Assembly (NCBI RefSeq): GCF_004803465.1
Contig: NZ_SRSF01000001.1
Coordinates: 310,501 to 374,500, forward strand
Direction of reading: 5' to 3'
Source of the DNA: Neolewinella litorea
GTDB lineage: Bacteria > Bacteroidota > Bacteroidia > Chitinophagales > Saprospiraceae
DNA: 64,000 nt
Shown one piece after another: positions 34,235 to 42,656 of this stretch; the first letter of the stretch is position 1; the number at the start of each line of letters is the position of its first letter. A program made the position numbers and the translations under genes. The notes under the pieces were generated by a model, which had not been told where the DNA came from, made no database searches, and saw only the letters and a program-made list of their open reading frames with translations.

Positions 34235-35020
34235 ATGTCCCTGTTGCAACTCCTCTTTTTGGGCGCGTTCGCCGGTGCCGTATACTCCTGCGAAAGCAAG
34301 GTAGCTTCGGTTTCCCGCCCGGAATCCGGTCCGCCCACCCCGGATATGGTCTGGATCGACGAGCCGGAAGGCGGTTTTTACATCGACCCCACGGAGGTCA
34401 CTACCGCGCAGTTTGCCGAATTCGTGGCGGCTACCGGATACACTACGGAAGCGGACGACTATGGCTGGTCAGGGGTGTTTGACCTGGAGCAATTGTCGTG
34501 GCAGCCGGTCACGGGGGCCAACTGGCAATACCCCCAGGGACCAGATGCGCCGCCGGCCGAACCCCAACATCCCGTTACCCAGGTGAGTATCCGCGACGCG
34601 CGCGCCTACGCCGAATGGGCCGGCAAGCGACTTCCTACCGAAGCGGAATGGATGTACGCGGCCACCGGTGGTGAAACAGAACGGCCATTTCCCTGGGGAG
34701 ACGAAATGCTCCCGCAGGGGGCTTACCTCGGCAACTGGTGGCAAGGTCCCTTCCCCTACGAGAACCGGTTGGAAGATGGCTTCGCGGGCCTGGCAGCCGT
34801 CAAGCAATTCCCGCCGAACGAAAAGGGGCTCTACGATCTCGCCGGTAACGTCTGGGAATGGACGGCCTCCGAAAAACCCGCGACCGGGGAGTTTATCATC
34901 AAGGGCGGATCATTCCTTTGCAGCACCAGCTACTGCACCGGATTCAACCTCCAACAACGGCAGTTCACCGCGGCCGACAGCGGATTGAATCACTTGGGAT
35001 TTCGTTGCGTAGCGGGATAA
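34235..35020 (+). CDS. Formylglycine-generating-enzyme-type lipoprotein
   Basis: 261 residues. A short signal peptide ends at AVYSC (Cys near residue 19), a lipoprotein site. The FGE-sulfatase domain fills the rest: MVWIDEPEGGFYIDPTEVTTAQF, RLPTEAEWMYAATGG, FPWGDE, GLYDLAGNVWEWT and GGSFLCSTSYC. The two cysteines spaced CxxxxC in GGSFLC...YC match the copper-binding active-site pair of true FGE, and LGFRC closes the domain. FGE oxidises a sulfatase Cys to formylglycine. A TATTTTGG element at 34204 could be the promoter. The stop lies inside the U tract of the convergent small-RNA terminator. Confidence 0.88.
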   Translation: MSLLQLLFLGAFAGAVYSCESKVASVSRPESGPPTPDMVWIDEPEGGFYIDPTEVTTAQFAEFVAATGYTTEADDYGWSGVFDLEQLSWQPVTGANWQYPQGPDAPPAEPQHPVTQVSIRDARAYAEWAGKRLPTEAEWMYAATGGETERPFPWGDEMLPQGAYLGNWWQGPFPYENRLEDGFAGLAAVKQFPPNEKGLYDLAGNVWEWTASEKPATGEFIIKGGSFLCSTSYCTGFNLQQRQFTAADSGLNHLGFRCVAG

Positions 35021-35157
35021 AAAAGAGCGGCCCCCTACTCGGAAGGCCGCTCTGAATAAAGCTTAAAGTCGATCATGCCACTTTAGAGAACCGGGGGGCG
35101 AAAGGGGTCGTACGCTTTGGGTATTATCGACTTACCTGCGCGGTGCTCCCGGTTGAC
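35019..35157 (-). ncRNA. Candidate small RNA, about 135-140 nt, possibly pseudoknotted
   Basis: No protein gene fits the gap 35021-35524. On the minus strand there is an exact -7 element TATCTTTG (35169-35162) and, about 105 bases after it, a 9-bp GC hairpin followed by six T (35053-35019), so promoter and terminator frame a transcript of about 135-140 nt. Inside it, 35126-35133 can pair with 35066-35073 (8 bp, AAGTCGAT/ATCGACTT) and 35148-35154 with 35089-35095 (7 bp, AACCGGG/CCCGGTT). The two helices cross, as in an H-type pseudoknot. It does not match the SRP, tmRNA or RNase P features I know. A divergent 6S-like RNA cannot be excluded by eye. Confidence 0.6.
35024..35053 (-). terminator. 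Terminator of the candidate small RNA, probably bidirectional
   Basis: AGAGCGGCC and GGCCGCTCT form a perfect 9-bp stem with a 12-base loop. On the minus strand it is followed by six T (35024-35019). On the plus strand it directly follows the FGE stop but has no T run. Confidence 0.75.
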
Positions 35158-35161
35158 CCTA

Positions 35162-35169
35162 CAAAGATA
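35162..35169 (-). promoter_or_regulatory. -7 element TATCTTTG for the candidate small RNA
   Basis: Exact TAnnTTTG match on the minus strand. A TTGAC lies upstream with a spacing slightly shorter than usual for Bacteroidota. No start codon with a sensible frame follows. Confidence 0.55.
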
Positions 35170-35268
35170 TGTTGTACCAACAGTCAATTTCAGGCGGGTA
35201 TGTTATGGGAACGTTACGTCAAAATTTAGGCAAGGCATAGCATTAATTGCAACAATAGAATAATTGTC

Positions 35269-35292
35269 ATATTTTAGATAGTACTAAAATAT
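35269..35292. repeat. Inverted repeat ATATTTTAG - 6 - CTAAAATAT in AT-rich gap
   Basis: A perfect 9-bp inverted repeat with a 6-base loop, about 210-230 bases upstream of the radical SAM promoter and about 100 bases behind the small-RNA promoter. The surrounding 35215-35400 is the most AT-rich stretch of the window, with no gene that I can support. Confidence 0.4.
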
Positions 35293-35499
35293 TATATAGT
35301 GTAAGATAGCCCCTTTTACAAAAGATATTAGGATTCAGCTTTCAACCTGAACAACAAAAATGTTATATCCGGCCTTTTTTCTGTACCTCGAAATTATTGC
35401 GAAAAATCGCTAATGTGGTTTGTGACCCGTAGTCGCGGTGGCAAATCCGCCGGCTGCAACAATAGCTGGTGGCTGACGTTTTAAGCCTACATTTTGTTG

Positions 35500-35507
35500 T
35501 ATATTTG
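35500..35507 (+). promoter_or_regulatory. -7 element TATATTTG for the radical SAM gene
   Basis: Exact TAnnTTTG match ending 17 bases before the ATG at 35525. Confidence 0.6.
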
Positions 35508-35524
35508 TAGCCACCCCGAGAACG

Positions 35525-36784
35525 ATGAACGAAAGAACTGCCGAGAAACTTACTATCCTGGCCGATGCCGCCAAGTACGATGTCTCGTGCAGCAGCAGTG
35601 GCAGCAAGCGCAAGAATACCGTGGATGGCCTTGGTAATGCGACGGGCATGGGCATATGCCATACCTATACCCAGGACGGGCGCTGCGTTTCCCTCCTCAA
35701 AATCCTGCTCACCAATCACTGCATTTTCGACTGCGCCTACTGCGTGAGCCGGCGAAGCAACGACGTAAAGCGCGCTGCCTTCACCGTGGAGGAGGTGGTG
35801 GACATTACCCTCAATTTCTACCGGCGCAATTATATCGAAGGACTTTTCCTGTCGTCCGGCATTTTCAAGAGTGCGGACTACACGATGGAACGCCTGGTCC
35901 GCATCGCCCGGACCCTGCGTAACGAACACAAGTTCAACGGCTACATCCACCTGAAGGCCATTCCCGGAGCCAGTGACGATCTAATCCATGAGGCCGGTCT
36001 GTACGCCGATCGCCTGAGTGTCAATCTGGAAATGCCCAGTGAAGTCAGTCTGAAGAAGGTGGCACCGGAGAAGAATTACGCCGAGGTGTACAAACCCATG
36101 ATTTTCCTGAAGTCTTCTATTACCGGCTACCGGGAGGAAAAGCGGTCCCTAATGAAAACGCCGAACTTCGCGCCAGCCGGCCAGTCTACCCAGATGGTTA
36201 TCGGCGCCAGTCCGGAAAGCGACAAGGATATTTTGTCGCTGGCATCCACCCTATACCGTGACCAACAACTCAAACGGGTGTACTACAGCGGCTACGTCCC
36301 CATCAGCAATGATAGTCGGCTGCCCACCCTTGCCGCCCCCCCGCTTCGGCGCGAAAATCGGCTGTACCAGGCCGATTGGCTGATGCGGTTCTACGGCTTC
36401 CGGGCCGATGAGATCGTAGATGAGGACAATCCAAATCTCGATCCCGACCTCGATCCCAAGCTGGCGTACGCCCTGCGTAACCCGGCCCTGTTTCCCGTCG
36501 ATGTCAACGCCGCACCCTACGAGATGATTTTGCGCATTCCCGGAGTAGGCGTCAAGTCGGCCCGCAAAATCGTCGATGCGCGCCGTTTCCGTCCCTTGCG
36601 CCGGGAGCACCTGCAGAAAATCGGAGTGGTGTGGAAACGGGCTCAATATTTTCTGCTGTCCGCCGACCGGGATTTCCGGCAACTGGGTTTCGACCCTTCG
36701 GCCATCCGTCAGCAGGTGCTCTACACCGGTGCCCGCACCGGGCGGCACGCGACGGACAACGGGCAGCTCGCCTTATTTGGCTGA
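35525..36784 (+). CDS. Putative DNA modification/repair radical SAM protein (TIGR03916 type)
   Basis: 419 residues. Begins ERTAEKLTILADAAKYDVSC, then the radical SAM motif CIFDCAYC (near residues 68-75), FLSSGIFKSADYTMERL and a helix-hairpin-helix segment near the end (ILRIPGVGVKSARKIVDAR, about 337-355). This architecture is that of the family labelled DNA modification/repair radical SAM. It is usually encoded beside a uracil-DNA-glycosylase-like partner (TIGR03915). That partner is absent here: the next gene is convergent. Substrate unknown; the helix-hairpin-helix part supports DNA binding. Confidence 0.92.
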   Translation: MNERTAEKLTILADAAKYDVSCSSSGSKRKNTVDGLGNATGMGICHTYTQDGRCVSLLKILLTNHCIFDCAYCVSRRSNDVKRAAFTVEEVVDITLNFYRRNYIEGLFLSSGIFKSADYTMERLVRIARTLRNEHKFNGYIHLKAIPGASDDLIHEAGLYADRLSVNLEMPSEVSLKKVAPEKNYAEVYKPMIFLKSSITGYREEKRSLMKTPNFAPAGQSTQMVIGASPESDKDILSLASTLYRDQQLKRVYYSGYVPISNDSRLPTLAAPPLRRENRLYQADWLMRFYGFRADEIVDEDNPNLDPDLDPKLAYALRNPALFPVDVNAAPYEMILRIPGVGVKSARKIVDARRFRPLRREHLQKIGVVWKRAQYFLLSADRDFRQLGFDPSAIRQQVLYTGARTGRHATDNGQLALFG

Positions 36785-36827
36785 TCGCAGGTTTAGGACT
36801 CAGGTCCGACTTAGCCTAGCAAACAAA

Positions 36828-36859
36828 AAGCCCCGTCGGATTACGATCCGACGGGGCTT
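36828..36859 (-). terminator. Strong terminator between radical SAM and TPR genes
   Basis: AAGCCCCGTCGGAT and ATCCGACGGGGCTT form a perfect 14-bp stem with a 4-base loop. On the minus strand TTTTTG follows, so it ends the TPR gene; it may also stop the convergent radical SAM transcript. Confidence 0.88.
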
Positions 36860-36892
36860 ACTGTTTTGACTTACCGTGGGGTAAGCGGCTAC

Positions 36893-38215
36893 CTAGTTCT
36901 GGAAGTAGCTCGACTCGATTTTCTCACCGGCCTGTACGCGCTCGATACGAGCCTTCATTTCATTGGAGGCATCATAGTCGTCGCGGCGCGCGAAGATCTC
37001 CTTGAGGGCGATGAGGGTATTGAGGTTGTTGGGGTCGGTCTGCTCGGCTTTCTTGAAGTAGGGGAATGCCTGGTCAAACTCGGAGTTGATCTGCTTCTCC
37101 ATCGCTTCGTACTTGGCCTGACCATCTTTGGTCAGGTCGTTTCCGAGCTCAACAAGCTTTTCGGTCATCTTGGCGGCACGGTTGAAGTAGAGAGCACCAA
37201 GGCTGTAAATGAGCGAAGCGTTCTCGGGCTGCTTCTCCAAACCGGCTTCGTAATTAGCCTTGGCCTGCTGGAAGTATTCTTCCGCTTTCTCGGGGTTTTC
37301 ATCCCGCTGCGACTGGTACAGCTGGTCGTAAACCTGACCGAGCGTAGCGTAGAGGCTCACGTTTTCGGGCTCGGCGGCGATGGCTTCCTTCAGTTTGTCG
37401 GTCAGCTCGTCCAGTTTGCCCTGGGCAAGATAGTAGTTGATCTCGGTGAAGAGCAGCTGGGTTTCCTGGGGGTACTTTTCACGACCCTCGGTCAGGTACT
37501 GTCCGGCTTTTTCCATATCACCTTTACCGCTGTAGACCTTGTAAAGGCCGTCGTACAGACCGGCGTCTTCGTAGCCGGATTCGTAGAGAGCAATGAAGAG
37601 GGGCTCGGCTGCATCGTACTGCTCATTGAGTACGGCGGAGAGGGCGGCGTAGTAACGCTCGTCGTTGAGCTTGGTATCATCTTCCGCGAAGGCACTGTCA
37701 CCACCTTTCTCGGTGATGAAGTCATGGACGGTCACGCTGGTGTTAAAGGCTTCGTAGCTGTCCTGGTAGTTTTTGTCCTGAATGGCAAAAATACCCTCGT
37801 TCGAAATGTTCCCCTGCAGCGCCTCGAGACCGCGGAGAGCGGTTTTTTGGTCGCGGCTCTTCTCGGCGATATTGTAAGCCTTCATATAGGCCTGGGCGGC
37901 GCGGGAAGCGGCCTTGGCAACGATGGGCTCGATCGGTTCTTCACCGGCCAGGGTGCGGTCCTGAACGTAGCGCTGGATGGCGGCAGAGTAAATGTCACCT
38001 GCGGTCAGGTAGGCATCGACGTCGGACTGAATAGTGGCATCGTCCATAGCAACCTGAATGGCGTCTACGGCGGCCTGCAGCTCTACCACGTCGTTACCCG
38101 ACTGGTAGCTTTTGTAAGATTTGGAGGCGTTCTTGAGCGCGTCCTCTCCACTCTGCGCGAAGGCGGCAGTGATGGCAAAGACGGCAAAAAGAGCGCTGAG
38201 CATAAATTTACGCAT
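36893..38215 (-). CDS. Periplasmic TPR-repeat protein
   Basis: 440 residues. Signal peptide MRKFMLSALFAVFAITAAFA (cut near 20), then TPR-like helical pairs from about 50 to 430, clearest in DAGLYDGLYKVYSGKGDMEK, SLYATLGQVYDQLYQ and ASLIYSLGALYFNRAAK. Very acidic, rich in A, E, K. TPR proteins of this kind often sit behind gyrA in Bacteroidota, though here two terminators lie between them. Function unknown, probably a scaffold. The opposite strand has an open frame almost as long, which is a composition artefact. Confidence 0.88.
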   Translation of the reverse strand: MRKFMLSALFAVFAITAAFAQSGEDALKNASKSYKSYQSGNDVVELQAAVDAIQVAMDDATIQSDVDAYLTAGDIYSAAIQRYVQDRTLAGEEPIEPIVAKAASRAAQAYMKAYNIAEKSRDQKTALRGLEALQGNISNEGIFAIQDKNYQDSYEAFNTSVTVHDFITEKGGDSAFAEDDTKLNDERYYAALSAVLNEQYDAAEPLFIALYESGYEDAGLYDGLYKVYSGKGDMEKAGQYLTEGREKYPQETQLLFTEINYYLAQGKLDELTDKLKEAIAAEPENVSLYATLGQVYDQLYQSQRDENPEKAEEYFQQAKANYEAGLEKQPENASLIYSLGALYFNRAAKMTEKLVELGNDLTKDGQAKYEAMEKQINSEFDQAFPYFKKAEQTDPNNLNTLIALKEIFARRDDYDASNEMKARIERVQAGEKIESSYFQN

Positions 38216-38341
38216 GGGTAAAGTTTGTTGGTTTCAGAATGGTTTGTGTGTTGTCCTGTAGACGATTTTCAGCGCCAAAGGATAATTGCAAAACGTTAAT
38301 TGAAGGGGCAAGTATCGTTAATACCTTCCTAAAATTTATGA

Positions 38342-38364
38342 AACACCCCGTGTAAGCGGGTGTT
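38342..38364 (-). terminator. Second hairpin downstream of gyrA
   Basis: AACACCC and GGGTGTT form a 7-bp stem with a 9-base loop. On the minus strand it is followed by TCATAAATTTT. It lies 20 bases beyond the main gyrA terminator and may be a back-up. Confidence 0.5.
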
Positions 38365-38385
38365 CATGCGGGTCTACGCAATGTA

Positions 38386-38419
38386 AAAGCCGTCAGTAGT
38401 GGTTGCTACTGACGGCTTT
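38386..38419 (-). terminator. Terminator of gyrA
   Basis: AAAGCCGTCAGTAG and CTACTGACGGCTTT form a perfect 14-bp stem with a 6-base loop. It starts 24 bases after the gyrA stop and ends in TTTT on the minus strand. Confidence 0.85.
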
Positions 38420-38442
38420 GTAAATCGTGGGCGGTGAGAAAT

Positions 38443-41010
38443 TTATTCTTCCTCGCCAGTGACCAGGTCATCTTCCTCAATGCTTACCACGGCCACATCG
38501 GCAATGGCGTCATCGCCGTCAAGTTTGATCAGGCGTACGCCCTGGGTGGACCGGCCCATCACCCGCAAGTCCTCCATCGAGGTGCGGATCAGGATACCGG
38601 AGCGGTTGGTGATCATCAGGTCGTCGTCGTCGCTGACGGCCTTGATCGTGACCAGTTCGCCGGTTTTCTTGCTGATCTTCATGGTGGCGACTCCCTTTCC
38701 GCCGCGGTTCGTGATCCGGTATTCCGACCATTCGGAACGCTTGCCCATGCCCTTCTCGCTAACTACGAGAATGGATTTGTCGGCGTCGGTTTCGTGGTCG
38801 ATGGTTACCATTCCTACCACCGCGTCGTCGTCACCATTCAAGGTGATACCCCGGACACCGGCGGCGTTCCGACCCATATTGCGCACCTTCTCTTCCTCGA
38901 AGTGGATGGCCTGTCCCTTGCGGGTGGCCAGAAATACGTGGGAGCTTCCGTTCGTCAGCCGGGCCTCCAGCAGTTCATCGCCTTCGTTGATGGTGATGGC
39001 GTTCACGCCATTGGTGCGGGGGCGGCTGTACTCTTCCAGGCTGGTCTTTTTCACCTGACCGCGCCGGGTAGCAAAGATCACCGAGTGCTGCTGCAGGAAT
39101 TCCTCATCGGTAAGGTCTGCTACGCTGATGTAAGCGCGTACCGAGTCCTCCTTGGGCATCGCCAGGATGTTCTGAATGACCCGTCCGCTGCTGTTCTTGC
39201 CCGCTTCGGGAATTTCGTAGATCCGCAGCCAGAAGCACCGTCCCTGCTCGGTGAAGAGCAGCAGGTAGTTGTGGTTGCTGGCGATGAAGATGTGCTCGAT
39301 AAAGTCAGCATCGCGCGTCTTCGAACCCCGGCTACCCCGGCCGCCCCGGCCCTGGGCGCGGTATTCGGCCACGGGGGTACGCTTGATGTAGCCCAGGTGG
39401 GATATGGTGACCACGACGTCTTCGTCGGCGATCATGTCGGTAATGGAGATGTCGGCGGTATCGAGGCTGATCTCCGAGCGGCGTTCGTCGCCGAAGCGGG
39501 CCCGAACGTCCTGTAGCTCCTCCTTGATTATCCCACGCTGCAGCTCTTCCGATTCCAGAATGGCACGCAGGCGGTCGATGAGGTCCCGGATCTCGGCGTA
39601 CTCGTCGCGGATCTTGTCGATCTCCAGACCGGTAAGCTTCTGCAAGCGCATGTCGAGGATGGCGCGGGCCTGTTCCTCGCTCATCACGTTGCCGTCGAGA
39701 ACGATGAGCTCGTTGGTCTGCACTTCCTTGACCAGGCTTCCGAATTTGTTCCAGAAAGCGGTCTTGTCCTCGACAAAGTCACCCGCCATGAGGCCTTCTT
39801 TGGCTTCCTCGGGACTGGAACTGGCGCGGATAAGACGGATCACCTCATCCAGGTAATCCAGCGCGATCAGCAGGCCGATGAGGATGTGGGCGCGGGCCAG
39901 TGCCTTGTTCAGTTCGAACAGGGTCCGGCGCTGGATCACCTCCAGTCGGAAGGCCACAAACTCGCGGATGAGGTCCTTGAGGTTAAGCGTCATCGGACGC
40001 CCGCCCACCAGGGCCACGTTGTTCACGCCGTAGCTGCTCTGCAGGGGCGTATACTTGTAGAGGTAGCTCAATACGATGGAGGCCATCGCGTCGCGCTTGA
40101 TTTCGATCACAATGCGCAGGCCGTCGCGGTCGGATTCGTCGCGCACCGCACTTACGCCGGTGATCTTGCCGTCGTTCACCAGCTCGGCGATCTTGGCCAC
40201 CAGAGTAGCCTTGTTGACTTGGTAGGGGATCTCGCTGATGATGATGGTCTCCCGGTCGTTGTTGTCGACCTTGATGTCGGCGCGTCCGCGCACGACCACG
40301 CGCCCGCGGCCGGTACGGAAAGCCTCCCGCACGCCGTCCATACCGAAAATTATGCCGCCGGTCGGGAAGTCAGGGGCCTTGACGAACTCCATCAGCTCGT
40401 CGACCGTAATGTCCGGATTATCAACCAGGGCGATTACGCCGTCAACAACTTCGTTGAGGTTGTGGGGCAGCATATTGGTGGCCATACCTACCGCGATGCC
40501 GGAGGCACCGTTGACCAGCAGGTTCGGGATGCGGGTGGGCATCACCGTTGGCTCCTTCAGGGTATCGTCGAAATTGAGTTGGAAGTCAACCGTGTCTTTG
40601 TCCAGGTCGCCGAGGATGCTGTCGGAAATGCGCTGCAGACGAGCTTCCGTGTAGCGCATGGCCGCCGGGCTGTCGCCGTCCATGGACCCGAAGTTACCCT
40701 GACCGTCCACCAGCGGGTATCGAAGGGACCAGTCCTGGGCCATCCGGACCATGGTGTCATAAACGGAGGAGTCGCCGTGGGGGTGGTACTTACCGAGTAC
40801 TTCACCTACGATACGGGCAGATTTCTTGTGCGATCCGCGGTAGCTAAGGCCGAGTTCCGACATTCCGAATAGTACACGCCGGTGAACGGGCTTCAGGCCG
40901 TCGCGGACGTCGGGCAGCGCGCGACTGACAATGACCGACATCGAATAGTCGATGTAGGCCGATTTCATCTGGTCCTCAATGTTGACCGGGATGATGCGTT
41001 GATTTGGCAT
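38443..41010 (-). CDS. gyrA: DNA gyrase subunit A
   Basis: 855 residues. The breakage-reunion domain begins [22 protein letters not shown] and holds the catalytic tyrosine in [10 protein letters not shown] (near residue 122). The resistance-determining region is [17 protein letters not shown], with the serine intact. The C-terminal DNA-wrapping domain has six blade repeats and a GyrA-box-like QGRGGRG (near residue 553). The end is acidic ([11 protein letters not shown]). It works with GyrB, not in this window. A TACCTTCG element lies 138 bases upstream of the ATG. Confidence 0.98.
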   Translation of the reverse strand: MPNQRIIPVNIEDQMKSAYIDYSMSVIVSRALPDVRDGLKPVHRRVLFGMSELGLSYRGSHKKSARIVGEVLGKYHPHGDSSVYDTMVRMAQDWSLRYPLVDGQGNFGSMDGDSPAAMRYTEARLQRISDSILGDLDKDTVDFQLNFDDTLKEPTVMPTRIPNLLVNGASGIAVGMATNMLPHNLNEVVDGVIALVDNPDITVDELMEFVKAPDFPTGGIIFGMDGVREAFRTGRGRVVVRGRADIKVDNNDRETIIISEIPYQVNKATLVAKIAELVNDGKITGVSAVRDESDRDGLRIVIEIKRDAMASIVLSYLYKYTPLQSSYGVNNVALVGGRPMTLNLKDLIREFVAFRLEVIQRRTLFELNKALARAHILIGLLIALDYLDEVIRLIRASSSPEEAKEGLMAGDFVEDKTAFWNKFGSLVKEVQTNELIVLDGNVMSEEQARAILDMRLQKLTGLEIDKIRDEYAEIRDLIDRLRAILESEELQRGIIKEELQDVRARFGDERRSEISLDTADISITDMIADEDVVVTISHLGYIKRTPVAEYRAQGRGGRGSRGSKTRDADFIEHIFIASNHNYLLLFTEQGRCFWLRIYEIPEAGKNSSGRVIQNILAMPKEDSVRAYISVADLTDEEFLQQHSVIFATRRGQVKKTSLEEYSRPRTNGVNAITINEGDELLEARLTNGSSHVFLATRKGQAIHFEEEKVRNMGRNAAGVRGITLNGDDDAVVGMVTIDHETDADKSILVVSEKGMGKRSEWSEYRITNRGGKGVATMKISKKTGELVTIKAVSDDDDLMITNRSGILIRTSMEDLRVMGRSTQGVRLIKLDGDDAIADVAVVSIEEDDLVTGEEE

Positions 41011-41148
41011 ATTAGAGCTAATAGTTATGGAGTGGTGAGACCGCAGCGGGCCACCCGCCTAAGGGGTGTCGCGCGAAAGGTTCAAACCGTGTAAAACTGG
41101 CAAAAACCGTTACCAATCCTCCTGATTACGGGCGCATTCGCCTACGCG

Positions 41149-41156
41149 CGAAGGTA
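41149..41156 (-). promoter_or_regulatory. -7 element TACCTTCG, possible gyrA promoter
   Basis: Same octamer as the one before the PAP2 gene, one mismatch to TAnnTTTG. It would give gyrA a leader of about 130 bases within the divergent 207-base gap to ubiE. Confidence 0.4.
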
Positions 41157-41217
41157 CAAAAATCGTGCCGGAAAACATAGGTAAACCAAAGGCAATATCA
41201 GGGGTTAAGTACTCCAT

Positions 41218-41955
41218 ATGTTAGGCAAGGAATCAGTGATCAAGCCCTACGGGGAAGGTGAGTCGAAAAAAGAGGAAGTGGGGCGGATGTTCGACGCTAT
41301 TGCCCCGACCTACGACCTGCTCAACCGAGGCACCTCCCTGGGCGTGGATACCCTCTGGCGCCGCAAGATGATCGCCGAACTTGACCCCGTGGCTCACCGC
41401 CGCATCCTGGACGTCGCAACCGGTACCGCCGACGTGGCCATTCAGACCGTCCGGCGCACCGGCGCCGAGCACGTTACCGGCATCGATTTGAGTGAAGGCA
41501 TGCTATCCTACGGCCGCACCAAGGTTCAACAGGCGGGCCTGCAAGACCGCATCCTGCTCGAGCAGGGCGATAGTGAGAACCTGCCCTACGCCGACGGCAG
41601 TTTCGACGCGGTGACCGTAGCGTTCGGCGTGCGCAACTTCGAAAACCTGGAGAAAGGGCTGGCGGAGATGCACCGCGTACTGCGCCCGGGCGGCAAACTG
41701 GTCATCCTCGAATTCAGTCGGATCCGTTACGCGCCGATTCGTTGGGGCTTTAATCTGTACTTCGGTAAAATTATGCCGCTCATCGGCCGTTTACAGAGCA
41801 AAGATCCCCGCGCCTACGCCTACCTGTTCGAGAGCGTGCAGGCCTTTCCCAGCGGGGAGGACTTTCTGACCATCCTTAACCGGGTCGGCTATAACAACAC
41901 GGAATGCCAAGCACTAACTTTCGGAATTGCTTCGATCTACACCGCCACCCGCTGA
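41218..41955 (+). CDS. ubiE: Demethylmenaquinone methyltransferase
   Basis: 245 residues, class I SAM methyltransferase; last step of menaquinone synthesis. Motifs: VGRMFDAIAPTYDLLNRGTSLG, ILDVATGTADVAI (SAM motif I), TGIDLSEGML, VTVAFGVRNFEN and LVILEFSR. Bacteroidota use menaquinone as main respiratory quinone, so the menaquinone role is most likely. Its 3' end overlaps porT by 52 bases. The gene is divergent from gyrA. Confidence 0.97.
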   Translation: MLGKESVIKPYGEGESKKEEVGRMFDAIAPTYDLLNRGTSLGVDTLWRRKMIAELDPVAHRRILDVATGTADVAIQTVRRTGAEHVTGIDLSEGMLSYGRTKVQQAGLQDRILLEQGDSENLPYADGSFDAVTVAFGVRNFENLEKGLAEMHRVLRPGGKLVILEFSRIRYAPIRWGFNLYFGKIMPLIGRLQSKDPRAYAYLFESVQAFPSGEDFLTILNRVGYNNTECQALTFGIASIYTATR

Positions 41956-42650
41956 TCCTTGCTTTGCTGCTGGTGGCCGGCCTCAGCACCTGCGCGCGCG
42001 CCCAGTTTACCGGCGGCAATAATTACAACTTCTACGATTTTCAGAATAAGGACTACTACTTCGGTATCACGCTGGGCTTCAACTCAAGTCGTTACACGCC
42101 CTACCGCAGCGAGGAATTCCTCTACACCGATTCCATTGTCGGGGTGGAAAGCCTGAATGGGCCGGGTTTCAATCTCAACCTGATCGGTAACCTCAAGCTC
42201 GGGCGCTACTTCGATTTTCGCTTCACGCCGGGGTTCAGTTTCGCCGAACGCAGCCTGAACTACACGCAAAGCACCGAGCGGCAGGCCGTAAACCAGGAGA
42301 AGATCGAGTCGGTCTTCATCGAGATGCCGTTTTACTTCCGGTACAAATCGGCACCTTACCGCGACAAGCGCCTGTTCCTGATCGCGGGTATGAAGTACAG
42401 TTTCGACGTGGCGAGCGAATCGCGCACGCGACAGGCTGAAGAACTGGTGCGCATCAGCCCCCACGACTATTCTATCGAGTACGGGGCGGGCATTCAGATC
42501 TTCTTTCCCTACTTCATCCTATCACCGGAGTTCAAGATCAGCCACGGGATCGGAAATACCTTGCTGTTTAACCCCAGCCTGCCGGAAAGCCGGGTACTGG
42601 AGAAGGTCACGAGCCGCACCTTCACCCTTTCGTTCCACATCGAGGGCTAA
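41904..42650 (+). CDS. porT: Type IX secretion outer-membrane protein PorT
   Basis: 248 residues. Starts inside the end of ubiE (52-base overlap), a gene order widely kept in Bacteroidota. A signal peptide (LILALLLVAGLSTCARA, cut near residue 33) follows a polar N-terminus. The mature part is a beta-barrel: YYFGITLGFNSSRYTPY, FNLNLIGNLKLGRYFDFRF, FIEMPFYFRYKSAPY and FFPYFILSPEFKISHGIGN. PorT is needed for type IX secretion and gliding. It fits with the sorting-domain DUF4331 protein and GldG in this window. The identification rests on sequence character plus position. Confidence 0.92.
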   Translation: MPSTNFRNCFDLHRHPLILALLLVAGLSTCARAQFTGGNNYNFYDFQNKDYYFGITLGFNSSRYTPYRSEEFLYTDSIVGVESLNGPGFNLNLIGNLKLGRYFDFRFTPGFSFAERSLNYTQSTERQAVNQEKIESVFIEMPFYFRYKSAPYRDKRLFLIAGMKYSFDVASESRTRQAEELVRISPHDYSIEYGAGIQIFFPYFILSPEFKISHGIGNTLLFNPSLPESRVLEKVTSRTFTLSFHIEG

Positions 42651-42656
42651 CCCAAC

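Noticed and set aside
35363-35950. 195-codon minus-strand frame in the gap and start of the radical SAM gene
   Set aside because: Mostly antisense to the radical SAM protein; no signal peptide or family pattern, and the upstream part is AT-rich non-coding DNA.
36866-38221. 451-codon open frame on the plus strand opposite the TPR gene
   Set aside because: It is an exact antisense shadow of the TPR protein; the repetitive leucine/valine/glycine-rich product reflects the codon pattern of the acidic TPR gene, and the sense protein has a signal peptide and TPR units.
38434-39516. Open frames of about 330-360 codons antisense to gyrA (also 39886-40872)
   Set aside because: Shadows of gyrA in GC-rich DNA.
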